From Allofournierella sp. (lineage in GTDB: Bacteria; Bacillota; Clostridia; Oscillospirales; Ruminococcaceae), in the NCBI GenBank assembly GCA_020025635.1, contig JAHHRU010000009.1, forward strand, positions 22,106 to 86,105: DNA of 64,000 nucleotides, read 5' to 3'. The position numbers and the translations under genes are program-made. Positions 52,790-61,684 of the stretch are shown in pieces. The notes below the pieces were generated by a model. That model did no database searches. It was not told the DNA's origin and worked only from the letters and a program-made list of their open reading frames with translations. Positions within the stretch are counted from its first letter, which is position 1; each line of letters begins with the position of its first letter.

Positions 52790-55456
52790 TCAGTTCAGCT
52801 GGTTTGCAACAATGCCGGCCACAGCGTTCAAAGCTTCGTCGATCTTGGTCTTGTCCTTGAGGCCTGCCATTGCAAAGTCAGGCTTGCCGCCGCCGTTGCC
52901 GCCAGCGATCACAGCGATCTGCTTTACCAGCACACCGGCCTTGAGGCCCATATCCAGGGCACCCTTGCCGCAGGAAACAGCCAGGGTCAGCTTGCCGTTG
53001 TCGCTGCCAACCAGAGCGCTCACCACGTTGGAAGTCTTTTCACGCACCTTTTCGGACATACCGCGCAGAGCTTCGGGCGCAGTGCCGGAGAAGTATGCGG
53101 TCAGGATCTTGATGCCGTTCACATCCACAGCATTTTCAAACAGACCGTCGATCTTGCCTGCTGCTGCGGCTGCCTTTTCGGCCTCCAGCTCCTTTGCCAG
53201 GCTCTTGTTTTCGGCAACCAGAGAAACTGCGCGCAGGGGCAGGTCCTTCAGGTTGTTCACCTTGAGAGTGCCGGAAATCTGCTCCAGCATTGCGGTGCGC
53301 TCGTCCAGCAGGCGCAGCACGCCGAAGCCGGTGGTGGCCTCGATGCGGCGGATGCCGGCAGCCACGCTGGACTCAGACAGGATCTTAAAGCAGCCCAGCT
53401 GTGCGGTGTTCTTCACATGGGTGCCGCCGCAGAACTCGGTGGACCAGCCGGACACATCCACGACCCGGACAACTTCGCCGTACTTTTCGCCGAACAGGGC
53501 CATGGCGCCCATCTTTTTGGCCTCTGCCAGGGGCAGGTTCTGGATGGTAACATCCAGGGCCTCAAAGATCTTCTCGTTTACGATCTGCTCCACCAGAGCC
53601 AGCTCTTCGGGAGTGACCGCGCTGAAATGGGTAAAGTCAAAGCGCATGCGCTCATCGTCCTCATAGGAACCGGCCTGATGCACATGGCTGCCCAGCACCT
53701 CGCGCAGAGCCTTCTGCAGCAGGTGGGCGCTGGTGTGGTTGCGGGCAATGGCGCTGCGGCGGCCCTTGGACACGCTTGCGATCACGCTGTCGCCTGCCTT
53801 GGCAGTGCCTTCCAGCAGGGTGCAGGTGTGAACAAAGTATCCCTTCGGGGTCTTCTTCACATCCTTCACTTCCAGGCGGGCGCCGTCAGCGGTCACGATG
53901 CTGCCGGTATCGGCAACCTGTCCGCCGCTTTCTGCGTAGAAGGGAGTCTTATCCAGAACCACCAGAACGCCGTCCTTTGCGCCTTCATCAGTGGAAACGG
54001 CTTCCTGCAGCTCCTCGCCGTCGGAAATGGCCAGCAGGGTGGCCTTGTCTTCCAGCTTATCATAGCCGGTAAATACGGTGGCGGCAGCATCCAGGTCTGC
54101 AAACAGGTCCTCGGCCCAGCCGGAAATATCCCGGGACAAACGGTCCTTGCGAGCCTTTTCCTTCTGCTTTTTCATTTCCGCCTTGAAGTTTTCCTCATCC
54201 ACCAGGATGCCTTCTTCAGCGGCGATCTCCTTGGTCAGGTCCAGGGGGAAGCCGAAGGTGTCGTTCAGCTTGAATGCATCAATGCCGGACAGGATGGCTT
54301 CCTTGCCGGCCTCGGCAGCCTTCTTCACATTTTCGATCAGGCCGGACAGGATGTTCATGCCCTGGTCGATGGTCTTGTAGAAGCGCTCTTCCTCGGTGGC
54401 AATGACCTTCTTGATGTAATCGGCATGCTCTTCCAGCTCGGGATAGCCTGCCTTGTTTTCACGGATAACGGTTTCAACCAGCTCGGTCAGGAAGGGGCGG
54501 TTGATGCCCAGCATCCGGCCGTGACGGGCAGCCCGGCGCAGCAGGCGGCGCAGCACATAGCCGCGGCCTTCGTTGGAGGGCAGGATGCCATCGCTGACCA
54601 TGAACACGGTGGAACGGATGTGGTCGGTGATCACACGGATGGAAATGTCGGTCTTGTCGTCCTTGCCATAGGTCTTGCCGGAGATCTTTTCCACATGGTT
54701 CAGGATGGCGCGCACGGTGTCCACCTCGAACAGGTTGCCCACGCCCTGCAATACGCAGGCCAGGCGCTCAAGGCCCATGCCGGTGTCGATGTTGGGGCGG
54801 GCCAGGCGCTCATAGTGGCCCTTGCCGTCGGAATCGAACTGGCTGAACACCAGGTTCCAAACCTCCATGTAACGGTCGCAGTCACAGCCCACCTTGCAGC
54901 CAGGCTTGCCGCAGCCATGCTCGGGGCCGCGGTCAAAATAGATCTCGCTGCAGGGGCCGCAGGGGCCGGAGCCGTGCTCCCAGAAGTTGTCTTCCTTGCC
55001 GAAGCGGACCATGTGATCCTCGGGGATGCCGATCTTTTTGGTCCAGATGTCCCAGGCCTCGTCATCCTCTTCGTAAACGGAAATATACAGCAGGTCTGCG
55101 GGGATCTCCAGCACCTGGGTCAGGAACTCCCATGCCCAGGGAATGACCTCTTCCTTGAAATAATCCTGGAAGCTGAAGTTGCCCAGCATCTCAAAGAAGG
55201 TGCCGTGGCGGGCGGTGATGCCCACACGCTCAATGTCAGGGGTGCGGATGCACTTCTGGCAGGTGGTAACACGGTGGCAGGGGGGCTCTTCCTGGCCCAG
55301 GAACCACTTCTTCATGGGGGCCATGCCGCTGTTGATGAGCAGCAGGCTGTTGTCGTTTTTGGGCACCAGCGGGAAGCTGCCCAGGCGCAGATGGCCCTTG
55401 CTCTCGAAGAAGCTCAGGTACTTTTCGCGCAGTTCATTCAGTCCGGTCCATTGCAT
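52790..55456 (-). CDS. alaS: Alanyl-tRNA synthetase
   Basis: AlaRS charges tRNA-Ala and edits mischarged Ser/Gly. The 888-residue protein has the class II core with RHGTFFEMLGNFSFQDYF near 70-87, GLERLA near 225, the editing domain with HTSAHLLQKALRE near 565 and CGGTH near 665, and the C-terminal DHHA1 domain with GGNGGGKPDFA. The ATG at 55456 is preceded by AGGAG; a further 31 in-frame codons upstream lie in the T-box leader. Expression is controlled by the leader and by a consensus promoter. Confidence 0.98.
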   Translation of the reverse strand: MQWTGLNELREKYLSFFESKGHLRLGSFPLVPKNDNSLLLINSGMAPMKKWFLGQEEPPCHRVTTCQKCIRTPDIERVGITARHGTFFEMLGNFSFQDYFKEEVIPWAWEFLTQVLEIPADLLYISVYEEDDEAWDIWTKKIGIPEDHMVRFGKEDNFWEHGSGPCGPCSEIYFDRGPEHGCGKPGCKVGCDCDRYMEVWNLVFSQFDSDGKGHYERLARPNIDTGMGLERLACVLQGVGNLFEVDTVRAILNHVEKISGKTYGKDDKTDISIRVITDHIRSTVFMVSDGILPSNEGRGYVLRRLLRRAARHGRMLGINRPFLTELVETVIRENKAGYPELEEHADYIKKVIATEEERFYKTIDQGMNILSGLIENVKKAAEAGKEAILSGIDAFKLNDTFGFPLDLTKEIAAEEGILVDEENFKAEMKKQKEKARKDRLSRDISGWAEDLFADLDAAATVFTGYDKLEDKATLLAISDGEELQEAVSTDEGAKDGVLVVLDKTPFYAESGGQVADTGSIVTADGARLEVKDVKKTPKGYFVHTCTLLEGTAKAGDSVIASVSKGRRSAIARNHTSAHLLQKALREVLGSHVHQAGSYEDDERMRFDFTHFSAVTPEELALVEQIVNEKIFEALDVTIQNLPLAEAKKMGAMALFGEKYGEVVRVVDVSGWSTEFCGGTHVKNTAQLGCFKILSESSVAAGIRRIEATTGFGVLRLLDERTAMLEQISGTLKVNNLKDLPLRAVSLVAENKSLAKELEAEKAAAAAGKIDGLFENAVDVNGIKILTAYFSGTAPEALRGMSEKVREKTSNVVSALVGSDNGKLTLAVSCGKGALDMGLKAGVLVKQIAVIAGGNGGGKPDFAMAGLKDKTKIDEALNAVAGIVANQLN

Positions 55457-55518
55457 ATCGATCGTTTCTCCTCTATCCTGTTTTGCTTGTTTCAAACGGC
55501 TGGATGCGGTGCATCCCG

Positions 55519-55764
55519 AAAAAAAGCAGCCTTCGCCCCCTATGACCAAGGGACGAAGGCTGCGTGAGCTTCCGTGGTACCACCCAAGTTGCGGCCCGAA
55601 GACCGCCGCTTTTCATCCGCATTAACGCTGCGAAACGCCCGGCTCTTCGCCGGGGGCTCAAGGGTGGCATCTGGCGGCATTGGAACAGGAACTTGCACCG
55701 TGTGTTCCCCTCTCTGTGGGTTCTTCGCCCGCCATTGGCCCTATCTCAGCCATTTTGATATTAC
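55519..55764 (-). promoter_or_regulatory. T-box riboswitch (alanine) controlling alaS
   Basis: On the minus strand the leader contains the T-box core GGGTGGTACCACGG (55572-55585), which pairs with the free CCA end of uncharged tRNA, and a terminator with arms at 55526-55535 and 55554-55563 followed by seven T (55519-55525). Upstream is a stem I region with a GCCGCC stretch that offers an alanine (GCC) specifier; the exact specifier loop is not proven. Uncharged tRNA-Ala should favour antitermination and alaS expression. Confidence 0.93.
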
Positions 55765-55770
55765 TGTTTG

Positions 55771-55799
55771 ATTATACCCCGCCCCACACGCCTTGTCAA
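55771..55799 (-). promoter_or_regulatory. Consensus promoter of T-box-alaS
   Basis: TTGACA (55794-55799), 17 bases, TATAAT (55771-55776): a perfect sigma-A match on the minus strand. The -35 box overlaps the TGA stop codon (55796-55798) of the upstream penicillin-binding protein gene. Confidence 0.9.
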
Positions 55800-57409
55800 C
55801 TGTTTTCCTCTGGGGCCTCAAGCCAGTAAAGGGCATCGCAGACCTGGGCAAACAGCCGCCCGGAGCTTACCTTGGGCTCCAATATGCCGTCCTGCATCAC
55901 CAGCACGGTATACCGGGGTTTTTCGGCGGGGTAAAAACCCGCAAACCAGTAATTCATCTTTTCCCTTTTTTCTTCGGTAAAGCTGCCGGTTTGAGCCGTG
56001 CCGGTTTTTCCGCCAGCGCCGCCGGCATTCGGTTTTGCATCCTTTCCAAGGCCGTTTTCCACTACCCCCACCAGCATTTCCCGCAGTGCTTTGGCCGTTT
56101 CAGGGCGCACCGCCTGCCTTTTCCCGGGTTCATAAAGCTGCTCCACGCTTTCCCCGTTGGTTTCATTGATGACCCGGTCCAGAAAGGCCGGGGCCCGGTA
56201 GCACCCGTCGGATGCGATCACGTTCATGGCCGCCGCCACCTGCAGCGGGGTCGCCGTAAGCATCCCCTGGCCAAAGCTCAAATTGGCAAGCTGGCCTTTA
56301 TCCTTTAAAGTGCTCGCCTTGGGAAGGCTGCCACAGGCGCTTTTCATGCCGCCTGCAAGATACACCGGCTTTCCGAACCCGAATTTTTCCGCCATGATTT
56401 CCACAGTCTGCCCGCCCAGCTGCTGCCCAAGGCCGATGAAATAGCAGTTGCAGCTTTTTTCAAGGGCCCTTGCCAGGTCGATCTCTCCGTGGGCACGGCC
56501 GGCAGCGCAGTGATAGACCTGGTCGTTCACATCCACCTCGCCTTCGCATTCAAACGAGTACCAGCCCGCCCCCTTTTCCAAAGCCGCCGCGGCCAGAATG
56601 GGCTTGAACACCGACCCCACATTGTAAGCACAGAGCGGCCGGTTCAGCAGCGAGGTATCCCCCGCCTGAATGCTTTTTTCCACATGCCGGGGGTCAAAAT
56701 GGGGAATGCTCACGCTGGCCAGCACCCGGGCCGTGGCGGTATCCAAAACCAGGATGCAGCCGCTCTCCATCTGCTGGGCCACCGCTTCGCAGGCCCGCTG
56801 AATGCCTTTGTCCAGCGTGAGCACCAGCCCGCCTTTTTTCCGGCTGCCCAGTTCCAGCTTTGGCTGGGTCCCAGCAAGCAGATTTCCCTGTGCTGTGGTG
56901 ATGCACTCGAGATAGGCCTCTTTTGCCCCCGCGCCCAGCACCTCTTCAAAGGCAGACTCCAGGCCTGCCGCACCCATGCCCTGCCCGTCCACATAGCCGA
57001 TCAGATGCTCCGCCAGGGGATTTTCCGGGTAGCGCCGGGGCACTGTGCAGGTGTAAATTCCCTGATCGTTGAGATCCCGGTCCACCTCGATCAGAAACGG
57101 GGTCAGCGCATTCCTTTTTTCGTAAAGCAGCCCCTGTTTTTGATACGGGACATATTGAAACAGCCTGGAATAGCTGCTCTCGCCCGGAACCGATAAGGCA
57201 AAATACCGCAGCTCGCCGCCGGTAACGCTTCGGCCCATGCGGTCATAGATGTTTCCCCGGCTGGGTTCCAGCGGAATTCGGGTCACCATTTGCCGCTGTG
57301 CCGTTTCGGCATACTGGTGGTTCGAGGCCAGCAAAAACAGCCTTCCCGTTACAACGCCAAACAGAAGCAAAAAGCCGCCGAACAGCCATATCAGCCTTTT
57401 TTCTTTCAT
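55796..57409 (-). CDS. Penicillin-binding protein (class B transpeptidase)
   Basis: A 537-residue cell-wall transpeptidase with one N-terminal membrane anchor (about 7-27), a dimerisation/pedestal domain and the transpeptidase domain. The active-site motifs are S266-V-F-K269, S319-C-N321 and K468-T-G470 (GGKTGTAQ). The short pedestal and lack of PASTA repeats differ from SpoVD/PBP2x; it may act in elongation or division, which cannot be told here. The ATG at 57409 has GGGGAGACG upstream. It follows the DUF1287 gene on the same strand but that gene has its own terminator. Confidence 0.92.
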   Translation of the reverse strand: MKEKRLIWLFGGFLLLFGVVTGRLFLLASNHQYAETAQRQMVTRIPLEPSRGNIYDRMGRSVTGGELRYFALSVPGESSYSRLFQYVPYQKQGLLYEKRNALTPFLIEVDRDLNDQGIYTCTVPRRYPENPLAEHLIGYVDGQGMGAAGLESAFEEVLGAGAKEAYLECITTAQGNLLAGTQPKLELGSRKKGGLVLTLDKGIQRACEAVAQQMESGCILVLDTATARVLASVSIPHFDPRHVEKSIQAGDTSLLNRPLCAYNVGSVFKPILAAAALEKGAGWYSFECEGEVDVNDQVYHCAAGRAHGEIDLARALEKSCNCYFIGLGQQLGGQTVEIMAEKFGFGKPVYLAGGMKSACGSLPKASTLKDKGQLANLSFGQGMLTATPLQVAAAMNVIASDGCYRAPAFLDRVINETNGESVEQLYEPGKRQAVRPETAKALREMLVGVVENGLGKDAKPNAGGAGGKTGTAQTGSFTEEKREKMNYWFAGFYPAEKPRYTVLVMQDGILEPKVSSGRLFAQVCDALYWLEAPEENS

Positions 57410-57471
57410 CCCATCGTCTCCCCTTCCCGTTATCAGGAAAAGTATCGGCAGCATCCACGGTTTTAAACACA

Positions 57472-57515
57472 AAAAACGGATGGGGCCTTCTTTTAAAAAA
57501 GCTCCATCCGTTTTT
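57472..57515 (-). terminator. Terminator after the DUF1287 gene
   Basis: AAAAACGGATGG (57472-57483) pairs with CCATCCGTTTTT (57504-57515). TTTTTTGTG follows on the minus strand. Confidence 0.85.
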
Positions 57516-57518
57516 AAT

Positions 57519-58412
57519 TCAGTCGTGCCAGGCAACCAGCACATCCTCCGGGATCTTGGAAGCATCGAAACGGTAATGTGCCGCCACTGCCGCTTCCTCC
57601 TTGCTGCCCAGGTAGTCTTCCTCCCGGTCCGGCTGGCCGCCGTTGTGCAGCATATAAGTACGTCCCTGTTCATTTCTGCGGTCCGACACCACCCCGATGT
57701 GGCGGTTTTCGCCAAAGATCACGATATCGCCGGGCTGCCACTCTTCGATCGCGTCAATGTCGGTGGTGAGTACCTGGGCGTATTCATCAAAAAATACCCG
57801 CAGATTTTTCACCCGTCGAAAATCAATGTTCCAGTCCTGCCCCTGCACCTCGGGATAGGCCCAGGGGCGGCGGGTGATGTCGTTGTCCACCATTTCCCGC
57901 AGACAATAGCCGGCATTTTTCAATGCACGCCACACCACGTCACTGCAAACGCCGATGTGATCCGGCGGGTATGCATCGTCCTGATAGGTCCCGTCGTATT
58001 CCGGGTGGTTGGCCGCATCCTTTTTGGCCCCGTTCAAAATATCGGTGTAATCATCCACACCGTTTCTGTTGTAATCCACCGGGCTTTGAACGGTGCTGAT
58101 GTTAAAATCTTTGCCGGTAAGCCGGTCTTCACCTTTTGCAATCAGATTTTGAGCTTCCGGGATGGCCGTATCCACTGCTGCTTCGATTTCTTTAAAAAAG
58201 GATGCGCCAACCAGGATGATCAATCCGGCCGCCACCGTCAGCACGAACAGCTTTGCCACGGCCTGCCGGCGTTTCGCGCGCCGTGCGGCCTTTTTTGCCT
58301 GCCGGCGCATTTTTTGACCTGCCGGCCGGTTTGCCGTCGGGCAGCCGTTCACCGCCCGGCTGGTCGAGACCCTTCTTGCGGCGGGCCGCTGCACTGCTGT
58401 GGTTGTGTCCAT
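57519..58412 (-). CDS. DUF1287 (NlpC/P60-like) membrane-anchored protein
   Basis: A 297-residue protein with a very basic cytoplasmic N-terminus (about 1-52, rich in Arg/Lys/Ala), one membrane helix (about 54-72) and an extracytoplasmic DUF1287 domain. The domain shows GVCSDVVWRALKNAGY near 157-172 (Cys in the position of a peptidase nucleophile), IDFRRVKNL near 196, EWQPGDIVIFG and HIGVVSD near 240 with a His, and the late EEDYLG. DUF1287 proteins are thought to be related to cell-wall amidases/peptidases; activity is inferred. ATG at 58412 behind GGAAGG; a 18-residue extension is less likely. Confidence 0.85.
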   Translation of the reverse strand: MDTTTAVQRPAARRVSTSRAVNGCPTANRPAGQKMRRQAKKAARRAKRRQAVAKLFVLTVAAGLIILVGASFFKEIEAAVDTAIPEAQNLIAKGEDRLTGKDFNISTVQSPVDYNRNGVDDYTDILNGAKKDAANHPEYDGTYQDDAYPPDHIGVCSDVVWRALKNAGYCLREMVDNDITRRPWAYPEVQGQDWNIDFRRVKNLRVFFDEYAQVLTTDIDAIEEWQPGDIVIFGENRHIGVVSDRRNEQGRTYMLHNGGQPDREEDYLGSKEEAAVAAHYRFDASKIPEDVLVAWHD

Positions 58413-58437
58413 GCGTGATCCTTCCTTTTTTGTTTTC

Positions 58438-58466
58438 TTTATATATAAGACGAATGGATTTTGCAA
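58438..58466 (-). promoter_or_regulatory. Promoter of the DUF1287 gene
   Basis: TTGCAA (58461-58466), 17 bases, TATAAA (58438-58443) on the minus strand, about 26 bases before the start codon. Confidence 0.65.
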
Positions 58467-58611
58467 AAGTTCACATTCAATATAAGTTTTTTTGATTTTT
58501 CATCCGCTCCCTTTTTCGTTCACAAGCTGCGGACGAAAAACTTTGCCACATGCTGCAATCACGCAAGCTGCATGAATCCGCAAAAATATCATGGACAGAA
58601 CCAACAAAATA

Positions 58612-58641
58612 TTTCCAACAGCAATTTTTTTATGATATAAT
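58612..58641 (+). promoter_or_regulatory. Promoter of the right-end operon
   Basis: TTTCCA (58612-58617), 18 bases, TATAAT (58636-58641). The stretch 58467-58611 upstream holds no gene; CAAGCTGC occurs twice in it (58523-58530 and 58564-58571), of unknown meaning. Confidence 0.6.
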
Positions 58642-58677
58642 AAAGCATAAAACCATCTCAGCAAGGGGGGTGCCGCC

Positions 58678-58860
58678 ATGGGCACAGCCTCCGGGCTGCC
58701 GCCAGCGGCCCTCAAAAACAAAAAAATGATCATGTTCATGGAAGCAACCACATCTGCCAACAGATGCGGCTGTTTTCTTTGCGCCCATTTTCCACCCTGC
58801 ATCCGTCTGCCTTTGCGGCAGCACGATGCAGGATTTTTTTCTGAAAGGAAACCGCTATGA
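58678..58860 (+). CDS. Possible 60-codon leader protein, coupled to the next gene
   Basis: I do not recognise this small frame. It starts with ATG after an unusually strong AAGGGGGG site and ends with a TGA that overlaps the next start codon (ATGA at 58857-58860). The peptide has four Cys in a NRCGCFLCAHFPPC stretch and a basic C-terminus. Its coding region contains a hairpin at 58751-58766 and the strong terminator at 58796-58840. It could be a leader peptide that controls the terminator, a real small protein, or chance. Confidence 0.35.
   Translation: MGTASGLPPAALKNKKMIMFMEATTSANRCGCFLCAHFPPCIRLPLRQHDAGFFSERKPL
58796..58840 (+). terminator. Strong terminator in the leader of the right-end operon
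   Basis: CCTGCATC (58796-58803) pairs with GATGCAGG (58825-58832), an inner CTGCC/GGCAG pair extends the stem, and seven T follow (58834-58840). It lies after the promoter and 17 bases before the first large gene, so it probably acts as an attenuator; a smaller hairpin CATCTG/CAGATG is at 58751-58766. Confidence 0.8.
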
Positions 58861-59976
58861 TGAGTTTGAAATACACCTGCCCCGGCTGCGGGACCCCTTT
58901 GGGCTATGAAGGACTGTGCTGGAAATGCAAGTGTGAGCAACAGCGGAAGGCGGCACTTGCCTGGACCCCGGAACAAATCGCCGAAAAGCAGAAAAACCTG
59001 ATCGAGAATATCCGGCGGCTGGCGGATATGGAGGACCCGGAGCTCACCGATTTCTGGCAGCTGCTTGGCTACCGGGATGCCATTATCCCGGAGATCCAGC
59101 GGGCGGCGCTGGATGCAAAGGTGTTCTATCCCTCTGAACTTTATTACCGTGCCCCGGAAGATGTGCGTGATGGCTTGATTCATGCTCTGCTGTCCACAGA
59201 GGATTCCGGGGAAGCCTCCAATCTCATGTGCTGTCTTGCCATGCAGGGGGATGACAAGGCCATGGAGACTCTGCTGGAGCTGGAGCGGAACCCACGGCCC
59301 TGGCGCAAGGGCCTCTATGTGGACCCATCCATCTATGCCCAGTGCGGCGGCTGGACCTTTGACAAGGAGGGCCAGCGCACCCAGCTGGGCTTCGACACCT
59401 GCTATCCCCTCGTCAAGGGTGAACCCGGCGAAGTATCCCCTGTCCGCATCGGGCGGGCACGAGAGGACACCTGCCCCCCACTGCGGCGGGCGCATGGTGG
59501 ATATGCTGGTTCTGGACGGACGGGATGAGCGGCTGACATTCTTAGGGCTGGACGGCATCCTCACTGCCACCTGCTGCCCCAACTGCGCAGGGTTTCTGGA
59601 TGGCCCTGCCTTCAACCGCTTTACTCTGGACGGCGGTGTTAAGGTGTTCCCTTCCAAAACCTTTGACGGGTCGGAAAAGATGGACTGCTATGTCCGGCCA
59701 GAGGACTACAAGGCCCTCACTGAAAACCCCTTCGTGCTGGGCAAAGTACCTGTGCCCCTGTTCTACGGTGCCCCTTGCGAGGATGTGAACACCATCGGCG
59801 GCTTTGCCAACTGGGTGCAGGATTGGGAATATACGGTTTGCCCGCACTGCGGCAAGCCCATGAAGTATCTGGCACAGATTCAGTGGGATACTGTGATGGA
59901 CGGCACGGAAGGGACCCTCTATGTGGAGTTCTGCCCGGACTGCCAGATTGTATCCATGCAGCACCAGCAGACCTGA
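58857..59976 (+). pseudogene. Zinc-ribbon protein (DUF1963-like C-terminus), frameshifted in a run of six C
   Basis: The ATG at 58857 (MMSLKY) opens a frame with a zinc ribbon (C8, C11, C21, C24) and a helical region. The frame is lost after about residue 205 and continues in the frame one base later. Removing one C from the C6 run at 59474-59479 restores CPHCGGRM and a continuous protein of about 372 residues. The second part has CCPNC, then IGGFANWVQDW, a CPHCGKPM/CPDC zinc pair and a final HQQT, similar to the C-terminus of DUF1963/YwqG-like proteins. It may be a sequencing error, a phase-variable switch or a true pseudogene. First large gene of the operon. Confidence 0.72.
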
Positions 59977-59987
59977 GAGGAGAACGA

Positions 59988-61394
59988 ATGATGAGTCTAC
60001 CAAAGCGTGACGGGGTGAATGACCGTTATTATCTGATCCACAAACCAGATACCGACCCTAAGGTGCTGGCGGAGGCGGATCTCTGCATTCAGGATGTGCT
60101 GAACGGCACCGCCCGTGAAAATCACTCCGCCTACCCGACCGTGGTGCGAAACCACAACGGGACACCGTTTCTCCCCAATCAGCTGCTGGAGCGGTATCTG
60201 TCCAAACTGCCTTTGAAGGGATTCCCCTACGAGGAGGCGGTTTCCCTCTGCGATGCCATGCGGCGGCTGGTGGGCTGGGAAGAGATTCGCTTTGAGTTGG
60301 AGAAGTACATAGAACAGCAGGTGCAGGAACGGTACTTCGTTGTTGGAGAGCGAGAAGATGGTTTTACCGTCTTTCCGCCCTGCACAGTGTGGCCGGAATT
60401 GCGCCCGGAGGATGTGGACGATGGCCTGCTGCGCTTTGCCTGCTATGTGGCGATCTGCTGCACAGTGTACGGACAGAGTTTTGAATCTCTCAAAACCGAG
60501 CACATTCTCGGCCTGGTTTCCCAGCTTCGCCCGGATATGGTGAAGCAGCTGAAAACAGCCGGCAGCGGCAAATTGCCAAAGGACATCCAGCGCCGTAAGA
60601 CGGAGCATTTCACCGCATCGGCCAATGATGCTTTTGCCACCATCCGCATCACCGCCAAGAACTCCACCGAGGAGTGCTATGCTGAAATCCTGGACTACCT
60701 GTGTGCGGTGTTGGAGCAGGAGGGATTTCCCCGTAGTTACTCGTTGGAGTTCCGTGGGAAGGAAAAACTCTATCTGCCCATTCCCGGCCTGCCTAAAAAG
60801 GGAGTCAATCAGCTCTTTGCCTGCGCCGTGCAACACCCCAATCTGCACCCTGCTATGGAGCGATATGCTCGCCTTGCTATGCGGGAGTATGAGTGGTACA
60901 ACAACCTCTCCGATGAATCCTGCGCCATGCCCGGCACCTTTGCCGTGTTTGCTCTGGGGCTGGAGGGAGAACAGTGGGCACCGCTGGTGGCGGAGTATCT
61001 GGATCTCTGCGACGACGAGCATTCTTCCCTGCAAGAGAAATTCCTCCATGCCTTAATCCGGAAGTTTGGGTTTCAACCATGGACGCTGGGGGTATTGGTG
61101 CGGGGCGCATTGTCTATGCAATGGCTGAATCCCGCCAAGGAATTCCGCCGCCTGATTGCCAATGCGGAAAGCCTGGATGCGCTGCTGGCAGTCAAGCGCC
61201 GTTTTTCCGATTATCTTCTGCCGGAAGAAAACAAAGACCCGAAATTCCGGGCTATCGCTTGGCAGGGCCTGCTTTGGGCCATCTGGGGGAAGGATTCTCA
61301 GAACGGCGGCAGCAAGGTCATCAAGGCGACCCCAAAAGAACTGAAAGAGAAATACCAGCAAGTATTTGCGCAAGGAGGCATTCCGTATGTGTGA
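59988..61394 (+). CDS. Unknown 468-residue soluble protein
   Basis: I do not recognise this protein. It has no signal peptide, membrane helix or catalytic motif that I can name. Composition is typical of a folded alpha-rich cytoplasmic protein; the middle part (RKTEHFTASANDAFATIRIT) looks more beta, and the C-terminal third is helical with many aromatic residues. The ATG at 59988 (MMSLPK) follows AGAGGAGA by a few bases, 11 bases after the previous gene; the stop overlaps the next gene by eight bases. The context suggests an immunity or toxin-associated protein, which is inference. Confidence 0.8.
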   Translation: MMSLPKRDGVNDRYYLIHKPDTDPKVLAEADLCIQDVLNGTARENHSAYPTVVRNHNGTPFLPNQLLERYLSKLPLKGFPYEEAVSLCDAMRRLVGWEEIRFELEKYIEQQVQERYFVVGEREDGFTVFPPCTVWPELRPEDVDDGLLRFACYVAICCTVYGQSFESLKTEHILGLVSQLRPDMVKQLKTAGSGKLPKDIQRRKTEHFTASANDAFATIRITAKNSTEECYAEILDYLCAVLEQEGFPRSYSLEFRGKEKLYLPIPGLPKKGVNQLFACAVQHPNLHPAMERYARLAMREYEWYNNLSDESCAMPGTFAVFALGLEGEQWAPLVAEYLDLCDDEHSSLQEKFLHALIRKFGFQPWTLGVLVRGALSMQWLNPAKEFRRLIANAESLDALLAVKRRFSDYLLPEENKDPKFRAIAWQGLLWAIWGKDSQNGGSKVIKATPKELKEKYQQVFAQGGIPYV

Positions 61395-61665
61395 GCACTG
61401 CCAAAACATTCAAACATGGAGAAAGTTTGATGCCCCCAAAGACTACCTGGCCTGTATTGCTTATATTCAGCAATTGGTGGAACAAGGTGAATTTGAACTG
61501 ATGGCAGAGGAATCCACCTGTCCGCTGGAAAAGGTAAAGACAGAGGATGGATGGGCAGACGAGATCATGGCTCACACGGTCCGGTGCAAGCACTGTGGGC
61601 AGATCTTCACCTGTGTGGTCAACACCTGGCGAGGCAGTGGACACTTCAAAAAAGGCAAAGGATGA
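61387..61665 (+). CDS. Small zinc-ribbon protein
   Basis: A 92-residue protein with two CxxC pairs, CEHC at 2-5 and CKHCG at about 68-72, which should bind one zinc, and a C-terminal FTCVVNTWRGSGHFKKGKG with an Arg-Gly-Ser-Gly-rich end. The start ATG at 61387 lies inside the end of the previous gene after AAGGAGG, so it is translationally coupled. Family unknown; small zinc ribbons of this shape occur in immunity-gene arrays, which is the likely setting. Confidence 0.75.
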   Translation: MCEHCQNIQTWRKFDAPKDYLACIAYIQQLVEQGEFELMAEESTCPLEKVKTEDGWADEIMAHTVRCKHCGQIFTCVVNTWRGSGHFKKGKG

Positions 61666-61684
61666 CTGGAAGGAGGAAATCTGA

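Noticed and set aside
58467..58611. Insertion-sequence end or attachment site at the edge of the unknown operon
   Set aside because: Only a short direct repeat (CAAGCTGC twice) is seen; no transposase, integrase, tRNA end or target duplication.
58500..59657. Open frame of 385 codons on the minus strand across the promoter and first gene of the right-end operon
   Set aside because: It would cover the promoter, leader and terminator of the opposite strand; the plus-strand frame has zinc motifs and a good start, even though it is frameshifted.
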